Shown piece by piece: positions 55,443-62,691 of a DNA stretch of 64,000 nucleotides (position 1 is its first letter; every line of letters starts with the position of its first letter). This DNA comes from Halomonas sp. (lineage in GTDB: Bacteria; Pseudomonadota; Gammaproteobacteria; Pseudomonadales; Halomonadaceae). The DNA lies in assembly GCF_011050415.1 (NCBI RefSeq), contig NZ_DRFS01000006.1, positions 1 through 64,000 of the forward strand, in the 5' to 3' direction. The translations under genes and the position numbers were made by a program. Under the pieces are notes generated by a model that searched no databases, was not told where the DNA came from, and saw only the letters and a list, made by a program, of their open reading frames with translations.

Positions 55443-56402
55443 CTAAGCCTTGCCAGTCAACGTTTCACGCGCCAACTCCAGCGCGGCATTAAGACTGTCA
55501 GGATCATTCACCGCCAGCCCCTTACTGCCCTTAACGATACGCTTATTGAGGCCTGTCAGCACCTTCCCCGGCCCACATTCAATAAACACATCTACACCCT
55601 GAGCCGCTATTGCCTCAACGCATGCACTCCAGCGCACGGGCTGATAGAGCTGCTCAATTAAGCGCGTACGCAGCGTGTCAATATCAGCATGAGTCTTCGC
55701 ATCAACGTTTTGAATAACCGTATAGCGCGGTGAGCGAAGCTCAATTGCCTGCATAGCGGTCGCCAAACGCTCGGCGGCGGGCCGCATTAATGCGCAGTGC
55801 GAGGGGACTGAAACAGGTAGTGCCATAGCGCGCTTGGCACCCGCTTCCTGGCAAGCGACGATAGCTCGCTCAACAGCCGCCTTGGAACCCGCTATAACAA
55901 CCTGACCAGGAGAGTTGTAGTTGACAGCAGAAACTACATCGCCCTGCGCCGCCTTTTCACAGGCTGCTTCGACCGCATCATCCGCTAAGCCCAGAATAGC
56001 GGCCATACCACCTTCACCGGCAGGCACCGCTTCCTGCATGGCCTCGCCGCGCAGGCGCACCAAGTTAACGCCTTCAGCAAAGCCCATTACGCCTGCACAT
56101 ACCATCGCACTGTATTCGCCCAGGCTATGGCCAGCCATCACACTAGGCCGCGGCCCTTCCAACTCCTGCCATACGCGCCAGATAGCGACGCTTGCAGAGA
56201 GAAGTGCGGGCTGGGTGCACGCAGTTGCATTAAGCGATGCTTCGGGGCCTTCTTGGACGACTTTCCACAAGTCGTAGCCTAAAGCATCTGACGCTTCCTC
56301 AAATGTCGTTCCCACAACACTATAGCGCTCGGCCAGCTCTCGCAGCATTCCTAACTGCTGAGAGCCTTGCCCGGGAAAAATGAGGGCAAGGGGTTGAGAC
56401 AT
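55443..56402 (-). CDS. fabD: Malonyl-CoA:ACP transacylase
   Basis: Moves malonyl from CoA to acyl carrier protein. The oxyanion Gln is in F-P-G-Q-G-S-Q, the active Ser in A-G-H-S-L-G-E-Y, the Arg in R-G-E-A-M-Q and the catalytic His in V-P-S-H-C-A-L-M. I-E-C-G-P-G-K-V-L-T-G-L closes the domain. AAGGTG lies 6 bases before ATG 56402 (M-S-Q-P-L-A-L-I-F); the frame's 25 extra upstream codons lack support. It has 319 residues. It directly follows plsX; the fabH usually between them is absent. Confidence 0.96.
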   Translation of the reverse strand: MSQPLALIFPGQGSQQLGMLRELAERYSVVGTTFEEASDALGYDLWKVVQEGPEASLNATACTQPALLSASVAIWRVWQELEGPRPSVMAGHSLGEYSAMVCAGVMGFAEGVNLVRLRGEAMQEAVPAGEGGMAAILGLADDAVEAACEKAAQGDVVSAVNYNSPGQVVIAGSKAAVERAIVACQEAGAKRAMALPVSVPSHCALMRPAAERLATAMQAIELRSPRYTVIQNVDAKTHADIDTLRTRLIEQLYQPVRWSACVEAIAAQGVDVFIECGPGKVLTGLNKRIVKGSKGLAVNDPDSLNAALELARETLTGKA

Positions 56403-56508
56403 GTCGTTCACCTTTGCTCTTGTAGGCATTTGCTCATATGAGCGATAGGCGAGATTATTGGCACATCCTGATGCCACCTATAATCCGCAAAAAATAACTA
56501 TTTATTAT

Positions 56509-57576
56509 CTAATCATGGCTGGCAAAACCACTGTTTTGCACAGGTGGTGCTTGCCAGCGGCCTGCGATCCGCGCAGGTAAATTATGCTCGACCTCCGCCA
56601 GGGCGCGCTGAATAGCGTAGTAAAACCCATCGGCATGAGTACTGCCGTGGCTCTTGACTACGATTCCCCGCAACCCTAACAAACTGGCTCCATTGTAACG
56701 CACAGGGTCAAGCTCTTGCTTTAACCGCTTTAACACAGGCCTGGCCAGTAGACTTGCCAAACGACCGCTTAGGCGCGATTCAAACGCCATTTGTACACGC
56801 TCGACCAGCATACTCGTCAAACCTTCGCTTGCTTTAAGCACAGCGTTTCCTACAAAGCCATCACATACCACTACGTCAAGCTGGCCTTTAAATAGATCCC
56901 CGCCTTCGGCGTAGCCGTGATAGCTAAATGCACTGCCACCTGAATCACTACCACCTGAATAGTCGCGTAGTTGGCGATCTGCCTCACGAACGCTGGCACT
57001 CCCTTTGGTTGCTTCCGCACCTACGTTAAGCAGCGCAATACGCGGTACAGGCGTGCCATCGACACACTGCGCCATCGCCGCTCCCATCAGCGCAAAATCA
57101 ACTAGCCGATGAGCCGGAGAATCTACATTAGCGCCCAAATCAAGCAAATAGCAGCGTTGACCTTGGCGCGCTGGAATGGCGGTACTAATCGCCGGGCGAG
57201 AAATACCCTCTATCATTCCTAGTTCACGCCTTGCCATGGCCACTAAAGCTGCTGTATTGCCAGCGCTCACACCAGCCACGGCCTCTCCCTGTGCCACGCT
57301 ACGCAACATACACGCCATACTAGTCGCCTGGCCTCTACGTAACGCCCAGGCTGCCGTTGCATCTGGAGCAACACTGCTTGGGGCATCATAGGCCACCAAA
57401 CGTGACGTTGCCGCAGCCAGAGGCTGCGGCAAGCGTGAAAGCTCAGCAAGAATCTGCTGACGCGGGCCAAACAGAATCAGCTCAAGGCCGGGGTGTTCCA
57501 CCACTGCCCTAGCAGAGCCTGCGATAATAGCATGAGGGCCTTGGTCACCCCCCATAACATCAATCGCTAGGCGCAT
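56509..57576 (-). CDS. plsX: Phosphate acyltransferase PlsX
   Basis: Makes acyl-phosphate from acyl-ACP for glycerolipid synthesis. The 355-residue protein begins L-A-I-D-V-M-G-G-D, the family signature. G-V-S-A-G-N-T-A-A-L, Y-L-L-D-L-G-A-N-V-D, V-C-D-G-F-V-G-N and V-V-K-S-H-G-S-T follow in order. It comes after rpmF by 43 bases and precedes fabD by 106 bases. No good ribosome site is seen before ATG 57576. Confidence 0.96.
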   Translation of the reverse strand: MRLAIDVMGGDQGPHAIIAGSARAVVEHPGLELILFGPRQQILAELSRLPQPLAAATSRLVAYDAPSSVAPDATAAWALRRGQATSMACMLRSVAQGEAVAGVSAGNTAALVAMARRELGMIEGISRPAISTAIPARQGQRCYLLDLGANVDSPAHRLVDFALMGAAMAQCVDGTPVPRIALLNVGAEATKGSASVREADRQLRDYSGGSDSGGSAFSYHGYAEGGDLFKGQLDVVVCDGFVGNAVLKASEGLTSMLVERVQMAFESRLSGRLASLLARPVLKRLKQELDPVRYNGASLLGLRGIVVKSHGSTHADGFYYAIQRALAEVEHNLPARIAGRWQAPPVQNSGFASHD

Positions 57577-57619
57577 ACCGCACCGAGTCCGTTTAGCCGC
57601 TTAGAAACGCAGTTGAGGC

Positions 57620-57790
57620 TTATACTTCAACTACTTTGCGTCCGCGGTAGAAACCGTCCGGAGAAACGTGGTGACGCAGGTGAGTCGTACCGGTTTCTTT
57701 GTCCTGAGACAGGGTCGGAGCGGTCAGCGCATCGTGGCTACGACGCATGCCGCGCTTGGAACGAGTTTTACGGTTCTGTTGAACTGCCAT
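57620..57790 (-). CDS. rpmF: 50S ribosomal protein L32
   Basis: A 56-residue ribosomal protein of the large subunit. The sequence begins [22 protein letters not shown] and ends [10 protein letters not shown]. It is the cysteine-free form of L32 ([10 protein letters not shown]), not the zinc-binding form. GGAG is 9 bases before ATG 57790. It lies between yceD and plsX, the conserved yceD-rpmF-plsX order. Confidence 0.97.
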   Translation of the reverse strand: MAVQQNRKTRSKRGMRRSHDALTAPTLSQDKETGTTHLRHHVSPDGFYRGRKVVEV

Positions 57791-57825
57791 GGGTGTTTAC
57801 TCCAAGGTATTTTAGGTAAAGGGTG

Positions 57826-58356
57826 CTATTTTTTGCCTTTTAAGACATTCAGCACCGCGAAAGGATTCGTCGCTGGCGTTTCTTCCTGCGCCGCGCCTTC
57901 TGTTTTGCTGACCAGCTGCTCCGCCGAGACATGACATTCGGCTTCATCGTGATAGACCACCTGGGGCAAGCTGAGAATTAATTCATCCTCAACCACCGTG
58001 AGCAGGTCCAGCTGTTCCTTTTCCACCAGCACTGGTTCATGACTAGCAGGCAACTCGGCCGCTAAGGCTTCATCAGTGACCATTCCAAGCAAGAAGTCAC
58101 TGCTAACCTCTTGAGGCAGCGGCACCAGGCAGCGTCGACAGGCAAGCGCCAACGTCGCTTGCAAGTGGCCACGAATTTCACGACGGCCTTGAGCATCGAC
58201 ACCAAACTCTAAGACGACGTGACAGTCACCGGTTTGGGTACCCGCTTCTTCAGCAAGACGCGGCAGCTTATCAAGCGCTACCAAGCCTTCGATTCGTTCG
58301 TGGCGGGCTGCAAGCTTATAAGGCTCAACCCGACTGGGGAGTTGTGAGGTCAACAT
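57826..58356 (-). CDS. yceD: YceD (DUF177), 23S rRNA accumulation protein
   Basis: DUF177/YceD family, needed in E. coli and plants for normal 23S rRNA levels. The family's Cys pair is in L-A-C-R-R-C-L-V-P-L; V-E-D-E-L-I-L-S-L-P and the C-terminal N-P-F-A-V-L-N-V-L-K match E. coli YceD. The start is ambiguous. ATG 58356 (M-L-T-S-Q-L-P) fits homologues but lacks a ribosome site. ATG 58416 has GAGGA 4-5 bases upstream and would add 20 unconserved residues. It is 35 bases upstream of rpmF. Confidence 0.9.
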   Translation of the reverse strand: MLTSQLPSRVEPYKLAARHERIEGLVALDKLPRLAEEAGTQTGDCHVVLEFGVDAQGRREIRGHLQATLALACRRCLVPLPQEVSSDFLLGMVTDEALAAELPASHEPVLVEKEQLDLLTVVEDELILSLPQVVYHDEAECHVSAEQLVSKTEGAAQEETPATNPFAVLNVLKGKK

Positions 58357-58444
58357 AGGCGCGCAATGATAGGCACTCCCCCTGCTGGTGTCAAAGCCGT
58401 CAGCACAATTCTTCATACTTTCCTCAATCAACTAGCTTTTTAAA

Positions 58445-58481
58445 CCTTAATAAAAAACCACTTAAGGCTTAATAAATAACC
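58445..58481. promoter_or_regulatory. 22-bp-spaced direct repeat in the yceD-maf divergent region
   Basis: CCTTAATAAAAAACC (58445-58459) and GCTTAATAAATAACC (58467-58481) match at 13 of 15 positions with a 22-bp period, about two helical turns. Inside it CCTTAA and TTAAGG also form an inverted repeat (58445-58450, 58462-58467). The site is just upstream of yceD and could be an operator or part of an AT-rich promoter. Confidence 0.35.
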
Positions 58482-58585
58482 TATATAGGCACTCTTGCCT
58501 GCTTTCGCTACACTCTGCTTCTTTGTTTTTCATAAGCTCAATGCTGGTTTGCTCAACTTAAACACTGGCCGCCTGGAGATTTTTT

Positions 58586-59206
58586 GTGACTGAACCTCCC
58601 ATGAAAGAAGCATCGACGACGACCGGCCTGGTGCTTGCCTCCAGCTCACGCTGGCGGCGAGAGCTGTTGGATCGCCTGCAGCTACCCTATCAGTGCTGTT
58701 CACCGGATATTGATGAGACGCCCCATCCTGGCGAAACCCCTCAAGCGTTGGTACATCGGCTGGCGCTAAGTAAAGCAAACGCTGTAGCAGCGCACTTCCC
58801 CCACCACTGCATTATAGGCTCTGATCAGGTCGCGGTATTTGAAGGCGACATCCTTGGCAAACCCCATACTGCTGAAAAGGCGTGCGCTAATCTGGCACGC
58901 TTTTCTGGTCAGCGTGTCACTTTCCTGACGGGGTTAGCTTTATTGGATACTCGCAGCCAGCACCACCAAGTCCATGTCGAGCCATTTGAGGTGGTGTTTC
59001 GAACCCTAAGCAGCCAAGAGATCGAAAACTATGTCGCAAAAGAGCAGCCGCTGGACAGCGCTGGCAGCTTTCGCATGGAAGGATTAGGCATTGCGCTGTT
59101 TGAAAAACTGGAAGGCCGCGACCCCAATGCACTCATTGGGCTTCCGCTGATTGCACTGTGCGACATGCTGCGCCAAGCAGGACTCGACCCACTTGGCGCC
59201 AATTAA
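58586..59206 (+). CDS. Maf/YceF nucleotide pyrophosphatase
   Basis: Maf-family house-cleaning enzyme of the YceF (m7GTP pyrophosphatase) subtype. L-A-S-S-S-R-W-R-R-E-L-L is the substrate-binding start, with I-D-E-T-P-H-P-G-E-T-P, L-S-K-A-N-A-V-A and I-G-S-D-Q-V-A-V following. G-L-A-L-L-D and D-S-A-G-S-F-R-M-E-G-L-G complete the fold. The start is GTG 58586 with GGAG 7 bases upstream; 206 residues. It is the only plus-strand gene in this cluster, between yceD and sppA, as in Pseudomonas. Confidence 0.92.
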   Translation: MTEPPMKEASTTTGLVLASSSRWRRELLDRLQLPYQCCSPDIDETPHPGETPQALVHRLALSKANAVAAHFPHHCIIGSDQVAVFEGDILGKPHTAEKACANLARFSGQRVTFLTGLALLDTRSQHHQVHVEPFEVVFRTLSSQEIENYVAKEQPLDSAGSFRMEGLGIALFEKLEGRDPNALIGLPLIALCDMLRQAGLDPLGAN

Positions 59207-59230
59207 GCTTTTAAAGCGAAACGACTGACC

Positions 59231-60271
59231 CTAAAAGCGCAGCGGCGTATTGGGCGTTTCAACGCCCAATACCTCAGCGACGACCTGGGTAAAGCGCCGG
59301 GTCAAACGCTCAAAAGGATCAAGGTTGGGCGTGTAGTCTTCCCAGTGAGCACCGCCCACTTGGGCGCGTGCCACTTGCTCAAGACTACCTAGCTGATCCA
59401 CCAATCCTAAAGCAACGCTCTGCTCACCGCTCCAGATCAGGCCTGAAAAAATATCTGGGCTATCACTTAGCCGCTCACCACGCCCAGCGCGCACATCATC
59501 CACAAACTGACGATGCGTTTGATTGAGCACGCTCTGCCAAAAATCTTCCGATGCTTCATCCATGGGCTGGAAGGGGTCTAAAAAGGCTTTATTCTCACCA
59601 GCCGTCAATACACGTCGCTCAACACCAATACGCTCAATCGCTTCTTCAAAACCAAACCCTGCATAAATAACGCCGATAGAGCCTACCAAGCTTACTGGCG
59701 AGGCAACAATTTCATCAGCTGCTGCGGCAATGTAATAGGCACCGCTGGCTCCGAGATCCTCAATAACAGCAATAATCGGCTTATCACCCTGCTCACGCAA
59801 TCGCATGATTTCCGCATAGATACGCTGAGACTGCACAGGACTGCCACCGGGGCTATTAATATGCAGCACCACCGCCGCCGCACTCTCGGAATCCCAGGCT
59901 CGATTCAAGCCCTTGATGATACGCTCCGCGTTGGCTGGCGAATCGCTTGCAATCACACCATTCACTTCCACGATGCCCAAGTGGCGCTGAGCGGGCATTG
60001 CTGTCCCTGATGTGTCCCAGAAAAGGTTATACACAGAGGTAAATAACGTTACTAAAACAACCGTTAGAAGCATTAATCGGAAAAACAGCTTCCAGCGACG
60101 CGTACGGCGCTGCTCGGTTAACACCCCACCAATCCAACGATCCATCATCTCCATTTGCGCTAGCCGCTGGCGCTCGCGTAGCGCTTCGGCACTATCACCC
60201 GGCGCGCCTGCCATGGCATCCTTTTTATCTGCTGCTACCTCTGGCCCTTCTGTCCAGCGATCATCACTCAT
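59231..60271 (-). CDS. sppA: Signal peptide peptidase SppA-type S49 protease
   Basis: Inner-membrane serine protease of family S49 that degrades cleaved signal peptides. A 60-residue cytoplasmic N-terminus and one TM (about 62-84) precede the domain. I-N-S-P-G-G-S-P is typical, the nucleophile Ser is in L-G-A-S-G-A-Y-Y and the catalytic Lys in G-E-N-K-A-F-L-D-P-F. The 346-residue length is the short single-domain form. AAGGA precedes ATG 60271. It converges on maf and follows the HAD gene. Confidence 0.92.
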   Translation of the reverse strand: MSDDRWTEGPEVAADKKDAMAGAPGDSAEALRERQRLAQMEMMDRWIGGVLTEQRRTRRWKLFFRLMLLTVVLVTLFTSVYNLFWDTSGTAMPAQRHLGIVEVNGVIASDSPANAERIIKGLNRAWDSESAAAVVLHINSPGGSPVQSQRIYAEIMRLREQGDKPIIAVIEDLGASGAYYIAAAADEIVASPVSLVGSIGVIYAGFGFEEAIERIGVERRVLTAGENKAFLDPFQPMDEASEDFWQSVLNQTHRQFVDDVRAGRGERLSDSPDIFSGLIWSGEQSVALGLVDQLGSLEQVARAQVGGAHWEDYTPNLDPFERLTRRFTQVVAEVLGVETPNTPLRF

Positions 60272-60311
60272 AAACTGTCCTTATTTAGACGCCTTATGCA
60301 GGCCAAGGGCG

Positions 60312-60962
60312 CTAACCATGCAACCCATCGAAAAGCTCTTCTATGCTATGGGCGATCCACTTGGGGCGGCTCAGCGCCAAACGTTCCAGCGTATGCACCC
60401 CATAAGTGACACCCACGCGATCCATACCGATGGCTCGGGCCATTTCAAGATCATATTCGGTATCACCCACCATCACCGCCCGCTCCACCGGCACTTCAAG
60501 CTCTGCCAGCAGCTCTGACAGCATTTGCGGGTGAGGCTTTGAGCGTGTTTCATCTGCCGTACGGCTGGCATGAAACCATGCTCCACTGCCTGTTTCAGCG
60601 AAAATACGATCCAGACCACGGCGACTCTTGCCTGTGGCTACCGCCAAGCGTTGTTGTTCACGACCGCGAAGACGCGCGATATGCGCCTCTACACCCGCAA
60701 AAAAAAGCATTGGCGTCGTATCTCTAGTGACAAAGTGATGTGAATAGCACTCACGTAGACGCTCGGCTTGAACTGGCAATATACCGGGGCACAGTTGGGC
60801 AATGGCCTCCGGCAGCCCCAGGCCAATAATATCTTCAACTTCAGCCGCAGTAAGCTCTCCCCACTCAGCCTCCAACGCGGCGGCCTGCATGCACGATACA
60901 ATACGCGGCACCGAGTCCATTAACGTGCCATCCCAATCAAAGATAATCAGCTCGTACTGCAT
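60312..60962 (-). CDS. HAD-superfamily phosphatase (Gph-like)
   Basis: A 216-residue haloacid dehalogenase hydrolase related to phosphoglycolate phosphatase. Motif I is I-F-D-W-D-G-T-L-M-D-S with the nucleophile Asp, motif II V-A-T-G-K-S-R-R-G-L, motif III K-P-H-P-Q-M and motif IV V-G-D-T-E-Y-D-L-E-M-A. The substrate cannot be assigned. GAGGAG precedes ATG 60962. Its place between rluC and sppA matches an uncharacterised HAD hydrolase gene in Pseudomonas. Confidence 0.9.
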   Translation of the reverse strand: MQYELIIFDWDGTLMDSVPRIVSCMQAAALEAEWGELTAAEVEDIIGLGLPEAIAQLCPGILPVQAERLRECYSHHFVTRDTTPMLFFAGVEAHIARLRGREQQRLAVATGKSRRGLDRIFAETGSGAWFHASRTADETRSKPHPQMLSELLAELEVPVERAVMVGDTEYDLEMARAIGMDRVGVTYGVHTLERLALSRPKWIAHSIEELFDGLHG

Positions 60963-61001
60963 GGCAGCTCCTCAGTGAAGGGCAAGTTAGTAGAAATCAG
61001 C

Positions 61002-61943
61002 TTATCGACGGGCTCGCTTTAACGTCTCTTCCAGGGCATCAGGCAGCGGCGCTTTCACCGTCACCGGCCGACCATTGCCAGGCTCTGGAAACGTTAAGGC
61101 GCGGGCATGCAAAAAAAGCCGCCCTAAGCATAGCTGCTTGGTAAGCAGGCCGCTTTCACGGGTCGCATATTTATCATCGCCAAGTAGCGCATGCCCGGCA
61201 TGGGCAGCGTGAACGCGAATCTGGTGTGTACGACCTGTAACCGGCTCAGCCTCTATAAGGGTGACTTTTTCGAAGGTTTCGACGACTGAAAAATGGGTGC
61301 GTGAAACTTTACCATTGGGATCGACCCGCACCCGGCGCTCGCCATTTCCGGCATCAAAGCGGTCTAACCGCGCGCTCTCGTAGGTTTTACGCGCGGGCCA
61401 GCGGCCACTGACCAAGGCCAGATAACGCTTATCCATACCATGTTTTTTTAGTGACTCGTTGAGTGTCACTAGCGCATCGCGAGATTTAGCAAGCAGCAAA
61501 CAGCCTGACGTATCACGGTCCAACCGGTGAACCAGCTCTAAAAAGCTTAAATCATCGCGCACCTGACGCAGTGCTTCGATCAAACCAATTTTAACGCCGC
61601 TGCCGCCATGTACTGCCAAACCAGAGGGTTTATTAAGCACCATCCAGTCAGGGCCTTCCATGATAACGCTGCCCACTAGCAGATCGCGCAAATTATCGCT
61701 TACTTCCTTGACGGCTTCGCGAGGCGCTAAACGCAGCGGCGGCACACGCACTAAATCACCCGCCTGCAAGCGGTAATCGACCTTTACACGTTTTTTATTA
61801 ACGCGCACTTCGCCTTTACGCACAATGCGGTAGATAAGCGCACGAGGCGCTCCCTTTAGACGCGTCATGAGAAAATTATCAATTCGCTGCCCAGCCTGTT
61901 CCGGGGCGATATCCACCCACTGTACTTCACGCCCTTCGGACAT
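61002..61943 (-). CDS. rluC: 23S rRNA pseudouridine(955/2504/2580) synthase RluC
   Basis: Forms three pseudouridines in 23S rRNA (E. coli numbering). An N-terminal S4 domain (about 15-75, R-I-D-N-F-L-M-T-R-L-K-G) is followed by the catalytic domain with H-R-L-D-R-D-T-S-G-C-L-L-L-A-K, where the Asp is catalytic. G-R-T-H-Q-I-R-V-H-A-A-H and G-D-D-K-Y are conserved. The 313-residue length is typical. AGGAG lies 9 bases before ATG 61943. It is divergent from rne, as in E. coli. Confidence 0.95.
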   Translation of the reverse strand: MSEGREVQWVDIAPEQAGQRIDNFLMTRLKGAPRALIYRIVRKGEVRVNKKRVKVDYRLQAGDLVRVPPLRLAPREAVKEVSDNLRDLLVGSVIMEGPDWMVLNKPSGLAVHGGSGVKIGLIEALRQVRDDLSFLELVHRLDRDTSGCLLLAKSRDALVTLNESLKKHGMDKRYLALVSGRWPARKTYESARLDRFDAGNGERRVRVDPNGKVSRTHFSVVETFEKVTLIEAEPVTGRTHQIRVHAAHAGHALLGDDKYATRESGLLTKQLCLGRLFLHARALTFPEPGNGRPVTVKAPLPDALEETLKRARR

Positions 61944-62289
61944 TACCGCTTACTCCTGCTGGAATTCTATAACGTAAGGCTAAAAACGGCATTCTAACGT
62001 AGACCCAAGGGCATTGCGTCAATTGCTGGTCGTTCTCTTTACTGTTATATTCCAAATCGTTCACCAGCCGAGTGCAGAAGGCTTTCTTGTCTAGCGCTAG
62101 CGACTAGCTGATCAATGGCGAATTAGTTAATAAATAGCTAATTGGCTAAATTGACTAGCAGAAAGCATCAACGCCGAGCTTGGTTAATGCGCCTGCCCGA
62201 CTAACACGCAGGCCTGAGCACAATAAACGGCGCCAGTGTACGCATTGCCCGTTTTAGCGAATTAACATCTGATCTTAAAAATGCAGTAA

Positions 62290-62318
62290 CTCTGCCGCTT
62301 GTTTTGATATCGGCAGAG
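62290..62318 (+). other. Stem-loop in the rne upstream region
   Basis: CTCTGCCG (62290-62297) pairs perfectly with CGGCAGAG (62311-62318) over a 13-base loop. No T-run follows. Confidence 0.6.
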
Positions 62319-62436
62319 GGAAATCAAGCCTTGCCTTCAACGGCAGGCAGTAACTAAAAACGCCACGTTTTGAGCAGCCCCCTCCTTATTCGTCAAAAGG
62401 TGCTGGCTGAATCAAAACGACAAGTTCAACGCTGTG

Positions 62437-62583
62437 CCGGTGGCCGGCGTTGGTGAATCGATGAATGCCAGGTGTTGGCGGTGTCAGCAGGGCCGGATGG
62501 ACGTGACAGCCACCGGAACACGTCCTGCCTCCGCCACGTACTCAACGCCCTTTTGGCCGGGTCGGCGATGACGCCTTCCCGGC
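62437..62583 (+). promoter_or_regulatory. Structured rne leader, possible RNase E autoregulatory element
   Basis: CCGGTGGC (62437-62444) can pair with GCCACCGG (62509-62516), enclosing TGTCA/TGACA (62482-62486 with 62504-62508) and GGCGTT/AATGCC (62446-62451 with 62464-62469), a three-way junction. Downstream, GCCGGG (62556-62561) pairs with CCCGGC (62578-62583) and, after a 2x2 internal loop, GGCG with CGCC closes on ATGA. In E. coli such hairpins in the rne leader bind RNase E. Homology to that element is not shown here. Confidence 0.45.
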
Positions 62584-62691
62584 TTGACGCGTCAGCATAG
62601 CTATGCGCCGAGCACAAGCACGCAGCAACCAGCGGTTCGCCTACGTCACCCCATAGGCAGTTCGCCGGTACGCAACGCTATGCGAGACACT

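Larger units (their letters stand above)
61944..62691. other. 748-base rluC-rne divergent region with rne 5' leader
   Basis: No gene is supported; a 63-codon minus-strand frame (62426-62617) is judged spurious. The first part (61944-62160) is AT-rich with CTAGCG repeats near 62091 and presumably holds both promoters, but hexamers are not clear. The right part is GC-rich and folds into several stems. It is consistent with a long rne 5' untranslated region such as the one that autoregulates rne in E. coli. Confidence 0.6.

Noticed and set aside
62426..62617. 63-codon minus-strand frame in the rne leader
   Set aside because: No domain, no promoter or ribosome site, and the sequence is better explained by RNA secondary structure.
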